Below, in pieces: positions 27,262 through 36,103 of a DNA stretch of 64,000 bases. The notes below the pieces were generated by a model. That model made no database searches, had not been told where the DNA came from, and worked only from the letters and a program-made list of their open reading frames with translations. The stretch lies in assembly GCA_021776335.1 (NCBI GenBank), contig JAJFGB010000004.1, forward strand, positions 349,221 through 413,220. The letters are read 5' to 3'. Numbering within the stretch: the first letter of the stretch is position 1; each line of letters starts with the position of its first letter. The translations under genes were made by a program, and so were the position numbers. Origin of the DNA: Hyphococcus sp. Its GTDB lineage: Bacteria > Pseudomonadota > Alphaproteobacteria > Caulobacterales > Parvularculaceae.

Positions 27262-27277
27262 TGGCCCGCGCCTTGCT
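27262..27277 (+). promoter_or_regulatory. Predicted sigma-54 promoter of the WecG-STAS operon
   Basis: The site reads TGGCCCGCGCCTTGCT, matching the -24/-12 consensus at every strongly conserved base (TGGC, TTGCT, GG-N10-GC). The predicted start point is about 100 bp before the WecG-like gene. The whole 27019-27391 gap holds this, the opposing site and a palindrome, and no gene. Confidence 0.7.
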
Positions 27278-27391
27278 GAACGCATTGCGAGTGTTTGCTC
27301 AAAGTTTTATTAACGATGTTGAAGGTTTCGATCTGAAACGCCGTAAGCGAATTAACCTTTTGGACGGCGTCGAAGGACAGTGAAAGAACGC

Positions 27392-28642
27392 ATGACGAAA
27401 CCAGCCCACATAATTGGCGAAGCGGAGCAGATCGAAGATGTTCCCGTTGACGCTGTGCTCGATCAGCATGAGGCCTCAGGCGATGTACGCGCGATCCGTC
27501 GCGATGATTTTGATCGCGATGTTTGGTGTCTGCTGGGGCTGCCCGTCGATGTGACTGATGTGAGCGGCGCTATGGGCGAGATCGATCGCGCCGTTCGTAA
27601 CAATAAAAGATTGTCTTTCGTCACGCCGAATGTGAATTGGTTGGTGCGTTCGTTTCGGGATCAGAATGCACGTAAGGAGATGCTTGAGGCAGACCTTAGC
27701 CTTGTCGATGGCGCTCCTTTGGTGGCGTTGGCGAAATTACTGGGTGTTCCAACAACGTCACGGGTTGCCGGATCCGATCTCTTTGAAGCGCTGCGCCGAC
27801 GCCCAGCTTTTGCAAGCGAGAAGCTCAGGGTTTTCTTCTTTGGCGGGCGGAATGGCGCCGCAGAAACGGCGATGCAGGAACTAAATCGCGAAAAAAGCGG
27901 GATAGAAGCCGTCGGGTGTTACAATCCTGGATTCGGCGATCTCGACAGTATGAGCGCTCAGCCGATACTCGACAAAATTAACGAGGCGAAACCTGATTTT
28001 GTCGTCGTCGCACTGGGTGCAGAGAAAGGGCAGGCTTGGATTAATCGCAACCAAACCCGTCTGGTCGCGCCGGTATTGGCGCATCTCGGCGCGGTCATAG
28101 ATTTTACGGCGGGCGGCATTTCAAGAGCGCCACGATTTATTCAAAAAATTGGCCTCGAATGGGTTTGGCGTATCAAAGAAGAGCCCGCCCTTTGGCGTCG
28201 GTATTTTGAAGATGGTCTCAGCCTGGCCCATATTGCCGTTGCCAGACTGCTGCCCCAACTGCTTTTTGCATCGCGTGCGACATCTGACACGCAGGCAAGC
28301 GCCAGAGTCGACATTGGTTCGGCGAAAACAACCATCGTGTTGGCTGGCGATATCCACCAGTCATCCATGCGACCGATCCGGGAGGCTTTCCGGCGGGTTG
28401 CTGCAATGGAGCGGGATGTTTGCCTTGATTTTTCAGGCGTCGCCTCGTTCGACCGCGCCTTTCTCGGATTGGTGCTGATGTTGGAAAAACATCTGACAAA
28501 AAGCGGTCAGAAAATATATATCAATAGCATCCGGCCATCTCATCTTAGAGTATTAAATGCGAATCAGATGGGATATCCGATAAGTGAGGCTGCGGCGCGA
28601 CAGCACGGCGCTTTGCCTGCTACCCATCAGGCGGCGGTTTAA
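27392..28642 (+). CDS. WecG/TagA/CpsF-type glycosyltransferase fused to a STAS domain
   Basis: The first ~290 residues are a WecG/TagA-family (GT26) transferase: FVTPNVNWLVRS, the catalytic-site region LVDGAPLVALAKLLG, FFFGGRNGAAETA, CYNPGFGD, VVALGAEKGQAWI and GLEWVWRIKEEPALWRRY. GT26 enzymes add ManNAc, ManNAcA or glucosyl residues to lipid-linked intermediates. Residues ~310-400 match a STAS domain (IVLAGDIHQSSM, DVCLDFSGVASFDRAFLGLVLML), a fold known from anti-anti-sigma factors and transporters. The ATG at 27392 is taken; a GTG at 27380 with AAGGA close by would add four residues. It leads an operon behind a strong sigma-54-like promoter. How the STAS domain affects the transferase is unknown. 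Confidence 0.85.
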   Translation: MTKPAHIIGEAEQIEDVPVDAVLDQHEASGDVRAIRRDDFDRDVWCLLGLPVDVTDVSGAMGEIDRAVRNNKRLSFVTPNVNWLVRSFRDQNARKEMLEADLSLVDGAPLVALAKLLGVPTTSRVAGSDLFEALRRRPAFASEKLRVFFFGGRNGAAETAMQELNREKSGIEAVGCYNPGFGDLDSMSAQPILDKINEAKPDFVVVALGAEKGQAWINRNQTRLVAPVLAHLGAVIDFTAGGISRAPRFIQKIGLEWVWRIKEEPALWRRYFEDGLSLAHIAVARLLPQLLFASRATSDTQASARVDIGSAKTTIVLAGDIHQSSMRPIREAFRRVAAMERDVCLDFSGVASFDRAFLGLVLMLEKHLTKSGQKIYINSIRPSHLRVLNANQMGYPISEAAARQHGALPATHQAAV

Positions 28643-28689
28643 TCAATGATGTTGCATCATGGTACTTTTTGTTTTGGGGGAACGGTGAA

Positions 28690-31131
28690 ATGGATCGGTC
28701 AATGACGAAACACAAGAGAGTTCAACGGTCGATATCGGCCAATTCGCGTTCCAGATTTATGTCTGTATTGGCGGTGTCCGCACTGGCGTTAACTGCCGCC
28801 TGCGCGTCTCCGGAAGAGCGCGTCGAAAGATATAGCAGCGATGGTATCGAGTATCTCGAGCAAGGTGACCTCGGCAAGGCAAATGTTCAATTTCAAAATG
28901 CCCTCAAGATTGATGAGGAGCATATACCTTCGCTCATCGGTATGGCGAAGATAGTAGAAGAGAGGCAAGATTTTCAGAACATGTTCGGTCTGCTTCAGCG
29001 GATTGTGCGCCTCGACCCAACTCAACTGGAATCCCAGGTTAAGCTTGGCAAACTTTATCTTATCGGCAGCGATGAAACGACCGCGCTCGAGTATGCTGAA
29101 AAGGGGCTTGCGCTAGATCCAGAGTATGCCGATGCGCTGACGCTGAAAGCGGCTGTGTTGTTGAAAATAGGTGATGGCGCCGGTGCTGTCGAATTGGCGC
29201 GGCGCGTTGTCGCAAAAGATTCAGCCAACCCTGAAGCTGTCACGATTTTGGCGACAGAGCGCGCGCGCGCAGGGGATAATGAAGCGGCGCTTGTCGAGTT
29301 AGACGCCGGTCTTGCTGCGAATCCGGAAATTTCTGTTTTGCAGCTTTTACGAATTCAAATTCTTACAAATTTGGGGCGCAAAGACGATGTGCGCACCGCT
29401 TACTCAGAGCTGATTGATTTGTTTCCTGAGGAACCCGCCTATCGCCGTGTTTATACCAGTGATCTGTTGACGCATGGGCTATTTGAAGAGGCGCAAGATC
29501 AGCTCGAGGCGATCGTTGATTTGGAGCCCGATAACATTGAAGCAAAGCTGGATGTCATCAGAGTCATCAATTCGAACACGGAGTTGGGTTCTGTCGTTGC
29601 AGCTGAAAAGTTTCGCACCTATTTGGCGGCTGAACCTCAAAATTATGAATTAGGATTTGCGTTTGTCGACTTTCTGCGCGGATCAGAAGAAATCGAAGAA
29701 GCCGATTCATTGCTTGAAACACTCATGCAGTCAGATGACAACGCCGTGGTGCTAAGAGCGAAAAACGAGATTGCGGAAACGCATATTGGCAACGACGAAT
29801 GGGAAAAGGCGGAGGCGTTGATAGAAGAAATCCTGTTGCAGGATGAGCGGAACACGGATGCGCTTATCAAACGGGCGAGCCTTAGAATTCGAGCAAATGA
29901 TATTGACGAAGCGATCATTGATCTTCGAACAGCGTTGGATAATAGCCCAGACCTGCCTGGAGCGATGGTTGTTATGGCGACAGCTTTTGAGCAAAAGGGC
30001 AGCGTCAGCTCGGCGCGTGCAGAGTTGGCCAAAGCATTCGACGCCAGCGATAGCGCACCCAACATCGCAAACATATATGCGAGATTCCTTGTTCGCCACG
30101 GTGACGCCCGGCGCGCTGAGGAGGTGCTTGTCAAATCATTGGCGACCGTCCCCGGAAATGTCTTTAACTTGAAACTATTGGCCTCTGTTAGGCTTTCAAT
30201 GCAGGATTGGCGCGGCGCAGAAGAGATTGCTCAAATTCTCGATAATATCGGCGAAAATAATGCGGACGCCGATATCATCAGATCCGCAGCGTATTCGGGG
30301 CTTGGCGAATATAATCGCGTGATAGAAGCGCTCACTGCCCGTAATGATCAATCACCACTTGAGAGCCGCCCACTTTCGACCCTTGTGGCAGCGTATATTC
30401 GTACGAACCGCATCGATGATGCCGAGGCTCTTTTGAATCGGATAATTGGCGCCGAAGGCGGCGACAGTTATTCAGCGCGTATTCTACTTGCTCAGATACA
30501 CGGCATTCGCAACGATGAAGCGCGCGCCGCCGCTGTGCTGATCGAGGCGACGGACAGCGATTCCTCGCGCCCTGAGGCCTACGAGCTCCTTTATCGCTAT
30601 TACCTGCGCACAGGGCAAAACGAAGCGGCATTAACGCTCGTTAGTGACGGATTGTCCAAGGCGCCAGAAAACGTCGCTTTGCTGGTTTTCAAGGCGGATG
30701 TTCTCCTCAGCGACAATAAGCTTGAGGAAGCATTTGGCATATATTCTGACCTTATCGAGAAGCGGCCCAATGATGCGCTGATCGCAAATAATTTTGTCAG
30801 CCTGTCGAGTGACCTTCGCTCGGATGCGGAAAGTATCGCGCGTGCGGTTGCGGTGGCCAATGTTCTTAAAAGCCAGGACAACGCTGCTTTTAATGATACA
30901 ATTGGGTGGGCGTATTACCGGGCCGGGGATTTTCGAACCGCTGTGGAGTATTTGTCAAAGGCAGTCGAGACGGCAAATGGGAACGCGGAGATCTTATACC
31001 ATCTCGGCGCCGCCCAGCTTGCCGTAGGCGATAATGTGCAGGCCAAAACAAACCTTGAAAATGCCTTATCCGCGGGCGGGCCGAATTTTCGGTTCGGTGG
31101 TGAAGTGCGTGTATTACTGGGGCAGCTCTAA
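28690..31131 (+). CDS. prsT: PrsT-like TPR lipoprotein of the exosortase system
   Basis: From the ATG at 28690 (GGGGGAA 8 bp upstream) the protein has 813 residues. A hydrophobic signal ends in the lipobox LTAAC (ORF residue ~38), so it is probably a lipoprotein. The remainder is a long array of TPR repeats (for example GIEYLEQGDLGKANVQFQNALKIDEEH, and near the end NDTIGWAYYRAGDFRTAVEYLSKAVETA). This size and layout match the PEP-CTERM system TPR lipoprotein PrsT, thought to act as a periplasmic scaffold in exopolysaccharide or exosortase export. It lies 47 bp after the WecG-STAS gene and 61 bp before the AAA fusion gene, so all are likely co-transcribed. Confidence 0.88.
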   Translation: MDRSMTKHKRVQRSISANSRSRFMSVLAVSALALTAACASPEERVERYSSDGIEYLEQGDLGKANVQFQNALKIDEEHIPSLIGMAKIVEERQDFQNMFGLLQRIVRLDPTQLESQVKLGKLYLIGSDETTALEYAEKGLALDPEYADALTLKAAVLLKIGDGAGAVELARRVVAKDSANPEAVTILATERARAGDNEAALVELDAGLAANPEISVLQLLRIQILTNLGRKDDVRTAYSELIDLFPEEPAYRRVYTSDLLTHGLFEEAQDQLEAIVDLEPDNIEAKLDVIRVINSNTELGSVVAAEKFRTYLAAEPQNYELGFAFVDFLRGSEEIEEADSLLETLMQSDDNAVVLRAKNEIAETHIGNDEWEKAEALIEEILLQDERNTDALIKRASLRIRANDIDEAIIDLRTALDNSPDLPGAMVVMATAFEQKGSVSSARAELAKAFDASDSAPNIANIYARFLVRHGDARRAEEVLVKSLATVPGNVFNLKLLASVRLSMQDWRGAEEIAQILDNIGENNADADIIRSAAYSGLGEYNRVIEALTARNDQSPLESRPLSTLVAAYIRTNRIDDAEALLNRIIGAEGGDSYSARILLAQIHGIRNDEARAAAVLIEATDSDSSRPEAYELLYRYYLRTGQNEAALTLVSDGLSKAPENVALLVFKADVLLSDNKLEEAFGIYSDLIEKRPNDALIANNFVSLSSDLRSDAESIARAVAVANVLKSQDNAAFNDTIGWAYYRAGDFRTAVEYLSKAVETANGNAEILYHLGAAQLAVGDNVQAKTNLENALSAGGPNFRFGGEVRVLLGQL

Positions 31132-31192
31132 GCGAATAAATGCCTTGCTGACATGATTATGATCTGTTGCCGTCGATCGGAACCAATACGAG

Positions 31193-33343
31193 ATGTATGA
31201 AGAATTTTTCGGCCTCACGGAAAAGCCATTCTCAATTCAACCCGACCCGTCTTTCCTTTATTGGGGGCGAACGCACCGTCTCGCCTATGCGATGCTCGAA
31301 TATGGGGTTCTAAATCACGCTGGCATTTCGGTGATCACTGGCGAAGTCGGTTGCGGAAAAACAACACTTATTCATCGGTTGCTGGAGCAACTCTCCGATA
31401 CGCACACGGTTTCGCTGCTTTCCAACATTCAGGAAGGGCGCGGCGATCTTTTGAGCTGGGTTCTCATGGGCTTTGGCCAGCCATTTGCGGGAAAGTCACA
31501 TGTCGAACTCTTCGCGCAACTGCAAACGTATTTCATTGGAGAATACGCCAAAGGGCGACGCATCATATTAATTATTGATGAGGCGCAAAACCTTTCCATG
31601 GATATGTTGGAAGAACTGCGCTTGCTCTCAAATATCAATGCCGGCAAAGACCAGTTGTTGCAGTTGATTCTTGTTGGGCAACCCGAGTTAAAAGGGCTCC
31701 TGAACAAACCGGAATTACTTCAGTTGGCGCAGCGGGTGGGTTCAGATTTTCACCTTACGCCTTTGAACACGGAAGAGATTCACGCCTATATTGAGACGCG
31801 CCTTTCCATAGCCGGCTGTCGCCGGCGTATTTTTACGGATCGCGCCATTGATCTGATTGCGGAGCAATCCAGGGGAGTTCCGCGAGTAATCAATATTATA
31901 GCTGATACCGCGCTGGTATATGCATTTTCTGCCGAGGACTTGGTGGTTGGGATCGAGACGATCCGAAGTGTTATTCGCGACAAAACCGATTACGGTGTAT
32001 TCGGCATTGCGACCAACGGACCCGGCGCCAAACCGCTGCAAACTGTTGCGCGCACGGGCCCTGATGCATTCATTGATGACGCTGGCGCAAAAAAAAAGCT
32101 TGACGACGAGGCGTCAACCCGTCGCATAAAGCCAACGTTTAAATCGGAAGCATCGCCGGAAAAACCTGTCAGCGATTTGTCGCCGAAATCTGGCGCGTCG
32201 GCGGCGCCCTCTGCGCCGCAGCCAGCGCCGGCATTGAAATCCGCAGCGGATTTGAAGCAAAGCAAACCAGAGCCAGCGCCGGCAGTGGAGTCAGAACCAA
32301 ATATTCTGGATCGGCCAGTTTCGCCCGAAGCGTCTGCTATTACAGGCATTGTCGTCGTTGGGATGAGGTCCAAGATTTCACCTGAGGCGGCGATCCGATC
32401 GGCCGGAGACAGCAGGGCGATCGTTTTCACGCCTGTTGGCATGGCTCCAGAACCGCTGGCGCTTGCCCGGCGCGCTGGTGCGGTCGTCGTCGAAGGCGAT
32501 GAGCGTTCATTGGCGACCGGTGGGCGCGCCCGTAATGCAGGATATCGGCAGTTAAAGAAAATTGCTCCCCATCTGCGCTATGTTCAATTCGTCGACTCTG
32601 ATTATGCGCTTGATCCGGATTGGATTTCGGTAGCTGAGAAATTCATGGAGCGCCGGCCAGAAGTAACGATGGTTGAAGGCGGCATTCAAACCCAATCAGG
32701 GGCCAGTATCGAATACAGAACAATCGCAGAGCAGAAGAGATGTGAAGCAACTGGCGAAATACCCTTGATCGCAAATGCGAGCGTGTTCATGCGCACCGAA
32801 AATTTTGAGGCAGCCGGTGGTTTTCGCGGCGACTTGTTGGTGCGTGAAACGGAAGATTTGTGTGTTCGTCAACGCCGCCGTGGCGCGCGCATTTGGAGAC
32901 TCGATGAAAACATGTTGATTTGCGAGTCGCGGAAACAAAAATTATCGAAATGGTGGTCGGAAAGCATACGCCGCGGATTTGAAAATGCTTACGCCGCCTC
33001 GTTGCACGGCGGCCCGCCGGAGCGTGTCGGCGTGGCTGACACAGCGCGGGCTGTAATTTGGGGATTTACGTTTCCGCTCGCAATTGTCGCATCCGCTCTG
33101 ATTGGCGGCGTGGGCGCTGCTATCTTGGCGCCGCTGACTCCGGCTAATATTGTTGCCGCTTCGATTTTGGCGTTGGGTGCTGGCGTGTATGGCGTCAAGT
33201 TCATCGTCGCGGCTGTTCTCCGCGGGTTTTTGAAGCCCTCATCCTGGCGGAAAGCTTTTTATGCAGTTTTTGGTCGATTTCCCGAGTTTCTTGGAGTCTG
33301 GCGGTTTTGGTTCGGCGGCAAGCGTTTGCCGCGCATCAGATAG
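31193..33343 (+). CDS. ExeA-type AAA ATPase fused to a membrane family 2 glycosyltransferase
   Basis: A 716-residue two-part protein. Residues 1-~270 are the exosortase-locus ATPase related to ExeA/GspA: MYEEFFGLTEKPFSI, Walker A GEVGCGKTT (K56), Walker B IILIIDEAQ (~124-132), and sensor region GQPEL. Residues ~290-380 form a Pro/Ala/Lys-rich linker. Residues ~383-600 are a GT-A glycosyltransferase with DSD at 468-470, GGFRGD, and ETEDLCVRQRRRG; two or three membrane segments follow (~620-690). In other exosortase loci the ATPase is usually a separate protein. The reading frame is continuous, so the fusion is real in this sequence. It may couple ATPase-driven assembly to sugar transfer, which is inference. 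Confidence 0.85.
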   Translation: MYEEFFGLTEKPFSIQPDPSFLYWGRTHRLAYAMLEYGVLNHAGISVITGEVGCGKTTLIHRLLEQLSDTHTVSLLSNIQEGRGDLLSWVLMGFGQPFAGKSHVELFAQLQTYFIGEYAKGRRIILIIDEAQNLSMDMLEELRLLSNINAGKDQLLQLILVGQPELKGLLNKPELLQLAQRVGSDFHLTPLNTEEIHAYIETRLSIAGCRRRIFTDRAIDLIAEQSRGVPRVINIIADTALVYAFSAEDLVVGIETIRSVIRDKTDYGVFGIATNGPGAKPLQTVARTGPDAFIDDAGAKKKLDDEASTRRIKPTFKSEASPEKPVSDLSPKSGASAAPSAPQPAPALKSAADLKQSKPEPAPAVESEPNILDRPVSPEASAITGIVVVGMRSKISPEAAIRSAGDSRAIVFTPVGMAPEPLALARRAGAVVVEGDERSLATGGRARNAGYRQLKKIAPHLRYVQFVDSDYALDPDWISVAEKFMERRPEVTMVEGGIQTQSGASIEYRTIAEQKRCEATGEIPLIANASVFMRTENFEAAGGFRGDLLVRETEDLCVRQRRRGARIWRLDENMLICESRKQKLSKWWSESIRRGFENAYAASLHGGPPERVGVADTARAVIWGFTFPLAIVASALIGGVGAAILAPLTPANIVAASILALGAGVYGVKFIVAAVLRGFLKPSSWRKAFYAVFGRFPEFLGVWRFWFGGKRLPRIR

Positions 33344-33420
33344 AAAATGGCGCCGAAACTGCCCGACCGGCTGGATTTCCTGCCCAGTGATAAATCAGTA
33401 AGCGCATCGAGACGCACTTT

Positions 33421-34620
33421 ATGGCCGTCATAATTCACATTATTTCAGTAAGCGCTGCTCTCTTTGTATGCGCGCTGGCGGCATTTCTTTTGTTGGAAGT
33501 TGCGGCATCGCTTGCGTCAGCGAGATTCAATAAGTTTAAGGAACTGACACCCGGGACAATATCAGTCGTTATTCCAGCGCACAATGAAGCGACGATAATT
33601 GCTTCTACGTTGACGAACGTAAAGGCTCAGCTTCGAGAAAGCGACCGGTTGATTGTGGTTGCTGATAATTGCTCGGACGAAACCGCGAATGTAGCGAAGG
33701 CTCATGGCGCTGAATGTTTTATACGCAACGATATTGAATGCCGGGGTAAAGGCTTTGCACTCCAATTTGCGATTGATAACCTTCGGCGCAATCCACCGGA
33801 TATTGTTATTTTTCTCGACGCTGACTGCTTGTTCGCAGACGGCGCCTTATCGCTCATTGCCCGAACAGCGGCGGGTGAAGATCGCCCTGTTCAGGCGCTG
33901 TATTTGATGCGCGCCCCGGAAAAGGCTGCGGCGCATCAACGGGTCGCTGAGTTCGCCTGGCTGTTCATCAATCAAGTTCGCATGCGTGGATTGCAAAACC
34001 TATTCAATGTAACGCGATTTACGGGCGCTGGTTTTGCGATGCCTTGGGCGGCAATCTCAAAAGTCGACGTCGGCTCTGGCCAAATCGTTGAAGACCTCGC
34101 ATTGACATTTGAGCTTATAAATCAGGGGGATCCGCCATTGCTCCAGCCTGAGGCGCTCGTGACAAGTGAATTTCCAGAACACAAAGACGCGCAGATGAAA
34201 CAAGCGGCGCGCTGGTCAATCGGCTCCCTCACCTATACCTCCCGACACGGGGTCGCATGGATGATGCGTGGTTTCAGTAAAGGCCAGCTTCAACTCGCCG
34301 CCGCTGCAATCGATCTGATGATTCCTCCACTGACGATTTTCTTGCTTTATATCTTGGTTGCTATGGTGTTGTCAGCTGTTTCATGGATTTTCGGAAGTGT
34401 GACTGCAATGGTGTTAACCGGGTTGGCGATGATGCAAACCGCCGTGGCCATTTCATTGGGATGGACAAATTATGGCCGTGCGGTGTTGCCAGCATCGGAC
34501 CTTGTGGCAGTGGGCCGGTTTGTTGGGGCAAAGTTTTTGGTTTTTGGCGCCAAGGGGCGCGCAACTGCAAAAACCTGGACGCCAACACGCGGTGGAGACC
34601 ATAGTGATCACACAGAGTAA
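33421..34620 (+). CDS. Membrane glycosyltransferase family 2
   Basis: The 399-residue protein begins with a membrane helix (residues ~5-28), then a GT-A domain: ISVVIPAHNEATII, VVADNCSDET, the substrate aspartate segment IFLDADCLFADGAL, and VEDLALTFELINQG with a following QAARW (the Q/RxxRW motif of processive-type transferases). Three membrane segments lie at ~300-370. This layout resembles inverting polysaccharide transferases such as those building hyaluronan, cellulose or N-acetylglucosamine polymers, but simple side-sugar transfer is equally possible. It sits in the exopolysaccharide operon 77 bp after the AAA fusion. Confidence 0.87.
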   Translation: MAVIIHIISVSAALFVCALAAFLLLEVAASLASARFNKFKELTPGTISVVIPAHNEATIIASTLTNVKAQLRESDRLIVVADNCSDETANVAKAHGAECFIRNDIECRGKGFALQFAIDNLRRNPPDIVIFLDADCLFADGALSLIARTAAGEDRPVQALYLMRAPEKAAAHQRVAEFAWLFINQVRMRGLQNLFNVTRFTGAGFAMPWAAISKVDVGSGQIVEDLALTFELINQGDPPLLQPEALVTSEFPEHKDAQMKQAARWSIGSLTYTSRHGVAWMMRGFSKGQLQLAAAAIDLMIPPLTIFLLYILVAMVLSAVSWIFGSVTAMVLTGLAMMQTAVAISLGWTNYGRAVLPASDLVAVGRFVGAKFLVFGAKGRATAKTWTPTRGGDHSDHTE

Positions 34621-34659
34621 CCGTCGATTATGCGCCACAACAATGAAAACAAATAGCGT

Positions 34660-35646
34660 ATGTTAAATCAGGCGTCTGAAAAGACCGGTTTTGTGGCGAT
34701 TGGCCGAAATGAGGGCGCGCGCCTCGAACGATGCATAGACGGATTGCTGCGTAATGGCGCCCGTATTGTCTATGTCGATTCCGGATCGCAAGACGACAGC
34801 ATTGCCGCTGCAGAAAAATGCGGCGTGTCGGTTCTGGCGCTGTCGGACGACAAACCATTTACCGCGGCGCGCGCGCGCAATGAGGGATTTTCTCGTCTTG
34901 TGGAACAATGGCCCGATACGAGCCTGGTGATGTTTATAGATGGAGACTGCGAGCTGGTGGACGAGTTTGTACCGGTTGCGATCAAAGAACTACATGAAAA
35001 CCCAACAGTTGGCATTGTGACCGGCCGATGTAAGGAACGATACCCCGACGCCAGTGTCTATAACCGCCTGTGCGATATTGAATGGGATGGACCAGTCGGT
35101 GAGATTGATGCATGCGGCGGCATTTTTATTACCAGGACATCGACCTTTCAGGCTGCGAACGGTTTTAACTCTTCACTCATAGCTGGCGAGGAACCGGAGT
35201 TTTGTATTCGTGTGCGCGCTGCTGATGAAACAGTGGTGCGACTTAAAAATGATATGTGTTTTCACGATGCTAATATGCGGCGCTTTGGCCAATGGTGGCG
35301 TCGCGCAATTCGAGCCGGCCATTCCTATGCGCAAGTCAGTCAGCTCCATCCGGGATATTATCTGTCAGAGCGTCGTCGTGCCTGGTTTTGGGGGGCTGTC
35401 CTACCGGGGGTTATCCTGACAGCCGCGCCGATAACTGGCGGTTGGAGTGGTGTTTTGATTCTTCTATATGGCGTATCATTTCTTAAGTCGCGGCGCGGTC
35501 TGATCAAATCAGGCGTTCAACAAAAATTTGCCGGCGTGTATGCTGGGTTTCTGGTGCTGTCCAAATTCCCCAACCTGATTGGGTTGCTGAGCTATCACCG
35601 CAAGAAATTGTTCCGCCAGCCCGTCAATATCGTTGAGTATAAATAG
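34660..35646 (+). CDS. Glycosyltransferase family 2 with C-terminal membrane segments
   Basis: The 328-residue protein has a GT-A fold: FVAIGRNEGARLERCI, VYVDSGSQDDSI, the FIDGDCEL metal site, and GEEPEFCIRVRAADETVV. Two hydrophobic segments follow at ~245-275 and ~290-310. It lies 39 bp after the previous transferase and ends the plus-strand exopolysaccharide operon. Donor and acceptor sugars are unknown. Similar proteins with a WRRAIRAGHSYAQ motif occur in alphaproteobacterial exosortase loci, which is consistent with context. Confidence 0.86.
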   Translation: MLNQASEKTGFVAIGRNEGARLERCIDGLLRNGARIVYVDSGSQDDSIAAAEKCGVSVLALSDDKPFTAARARNEGFSRLVEQWPDTSLVMFIDGDCELVDEFVPVAIKELHENPTVGIVTGRCKERYPDASVYNRLCDIEWDGPVGEIDACGGIFITRTSTFQAANGFNSSLIAGEEPEFCIRVRAADETVVRLKNDMCFHDANMRRFGQWWRRAIRAGHSYAQVSQLHPGYYLSERRRAWFWGAVLPGVILTAAPITGGWSGVLILLYGVSFLKSRRGLIKSGVQQKFAGVYAGFLVLSKFPNLIGLLSYHRKKLFRQPVNIVEYK

Positions 35647-36103
35647 AAACTCGACCTGCGCACCCTATATTGATTTCTCGTAATTATTTGACAGTCACCA
35701 GCTGACGAGTGATCGTTACCAAAAAATAAGCAAACGGCTCCACGGACTAATTTGCAGAAAATCCGTGCGAATGTTGGCTCCAGATTCCGTGTGATTCTCC
35801 GAAAAAGCCCATATTCCCAGCGCCGAAACCAAATTGGCCAAGATGCGTTATCCGATTCTTAATCAACATTAATGGGATGATAATTTCGCCGATCTGACTG
35901 TCCCTAAATAATCCGTAACACCCGCAAACCTTCGACATGTTTTAAAAAATTGCAGGTATTCGGGAAAACAAGCGTTTCCATTAGCCCGATAGTTTCATGC
36001 GTGTCGCATGAGAATGATGCGGCGCCAGATGCAGCGGAGAGTTTTGTCTCCGCATGTTGCGTAACACCGGCACTGGCCCGGATTGAATGAATGCGAGTAT
36101 TAT
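35647..36103. other. 457-bp intergenic region with tandem hairpins
   Basis: No gene is supported here. Two hairpins lie close to the downstream start: TCATGCG / CGCATGA at 35995-36011 and GCGGAGA / TCTCCGC at 36034-36053. The rest is AT-rich and likely contains the promoter of the G8-domain protein. No sigma-54-type GG-N10-GC site with a good -12 box was seen. Confidence 0.5.

Noticed and set aside
33421..34620. Calling this transferase a hyaluronan or cellulose synthase
   Set aside because: The GT-A fold with a QxxRW-like motif and membrane helices is shared by many family 2 enzymes; nothing here fixes the polymer.
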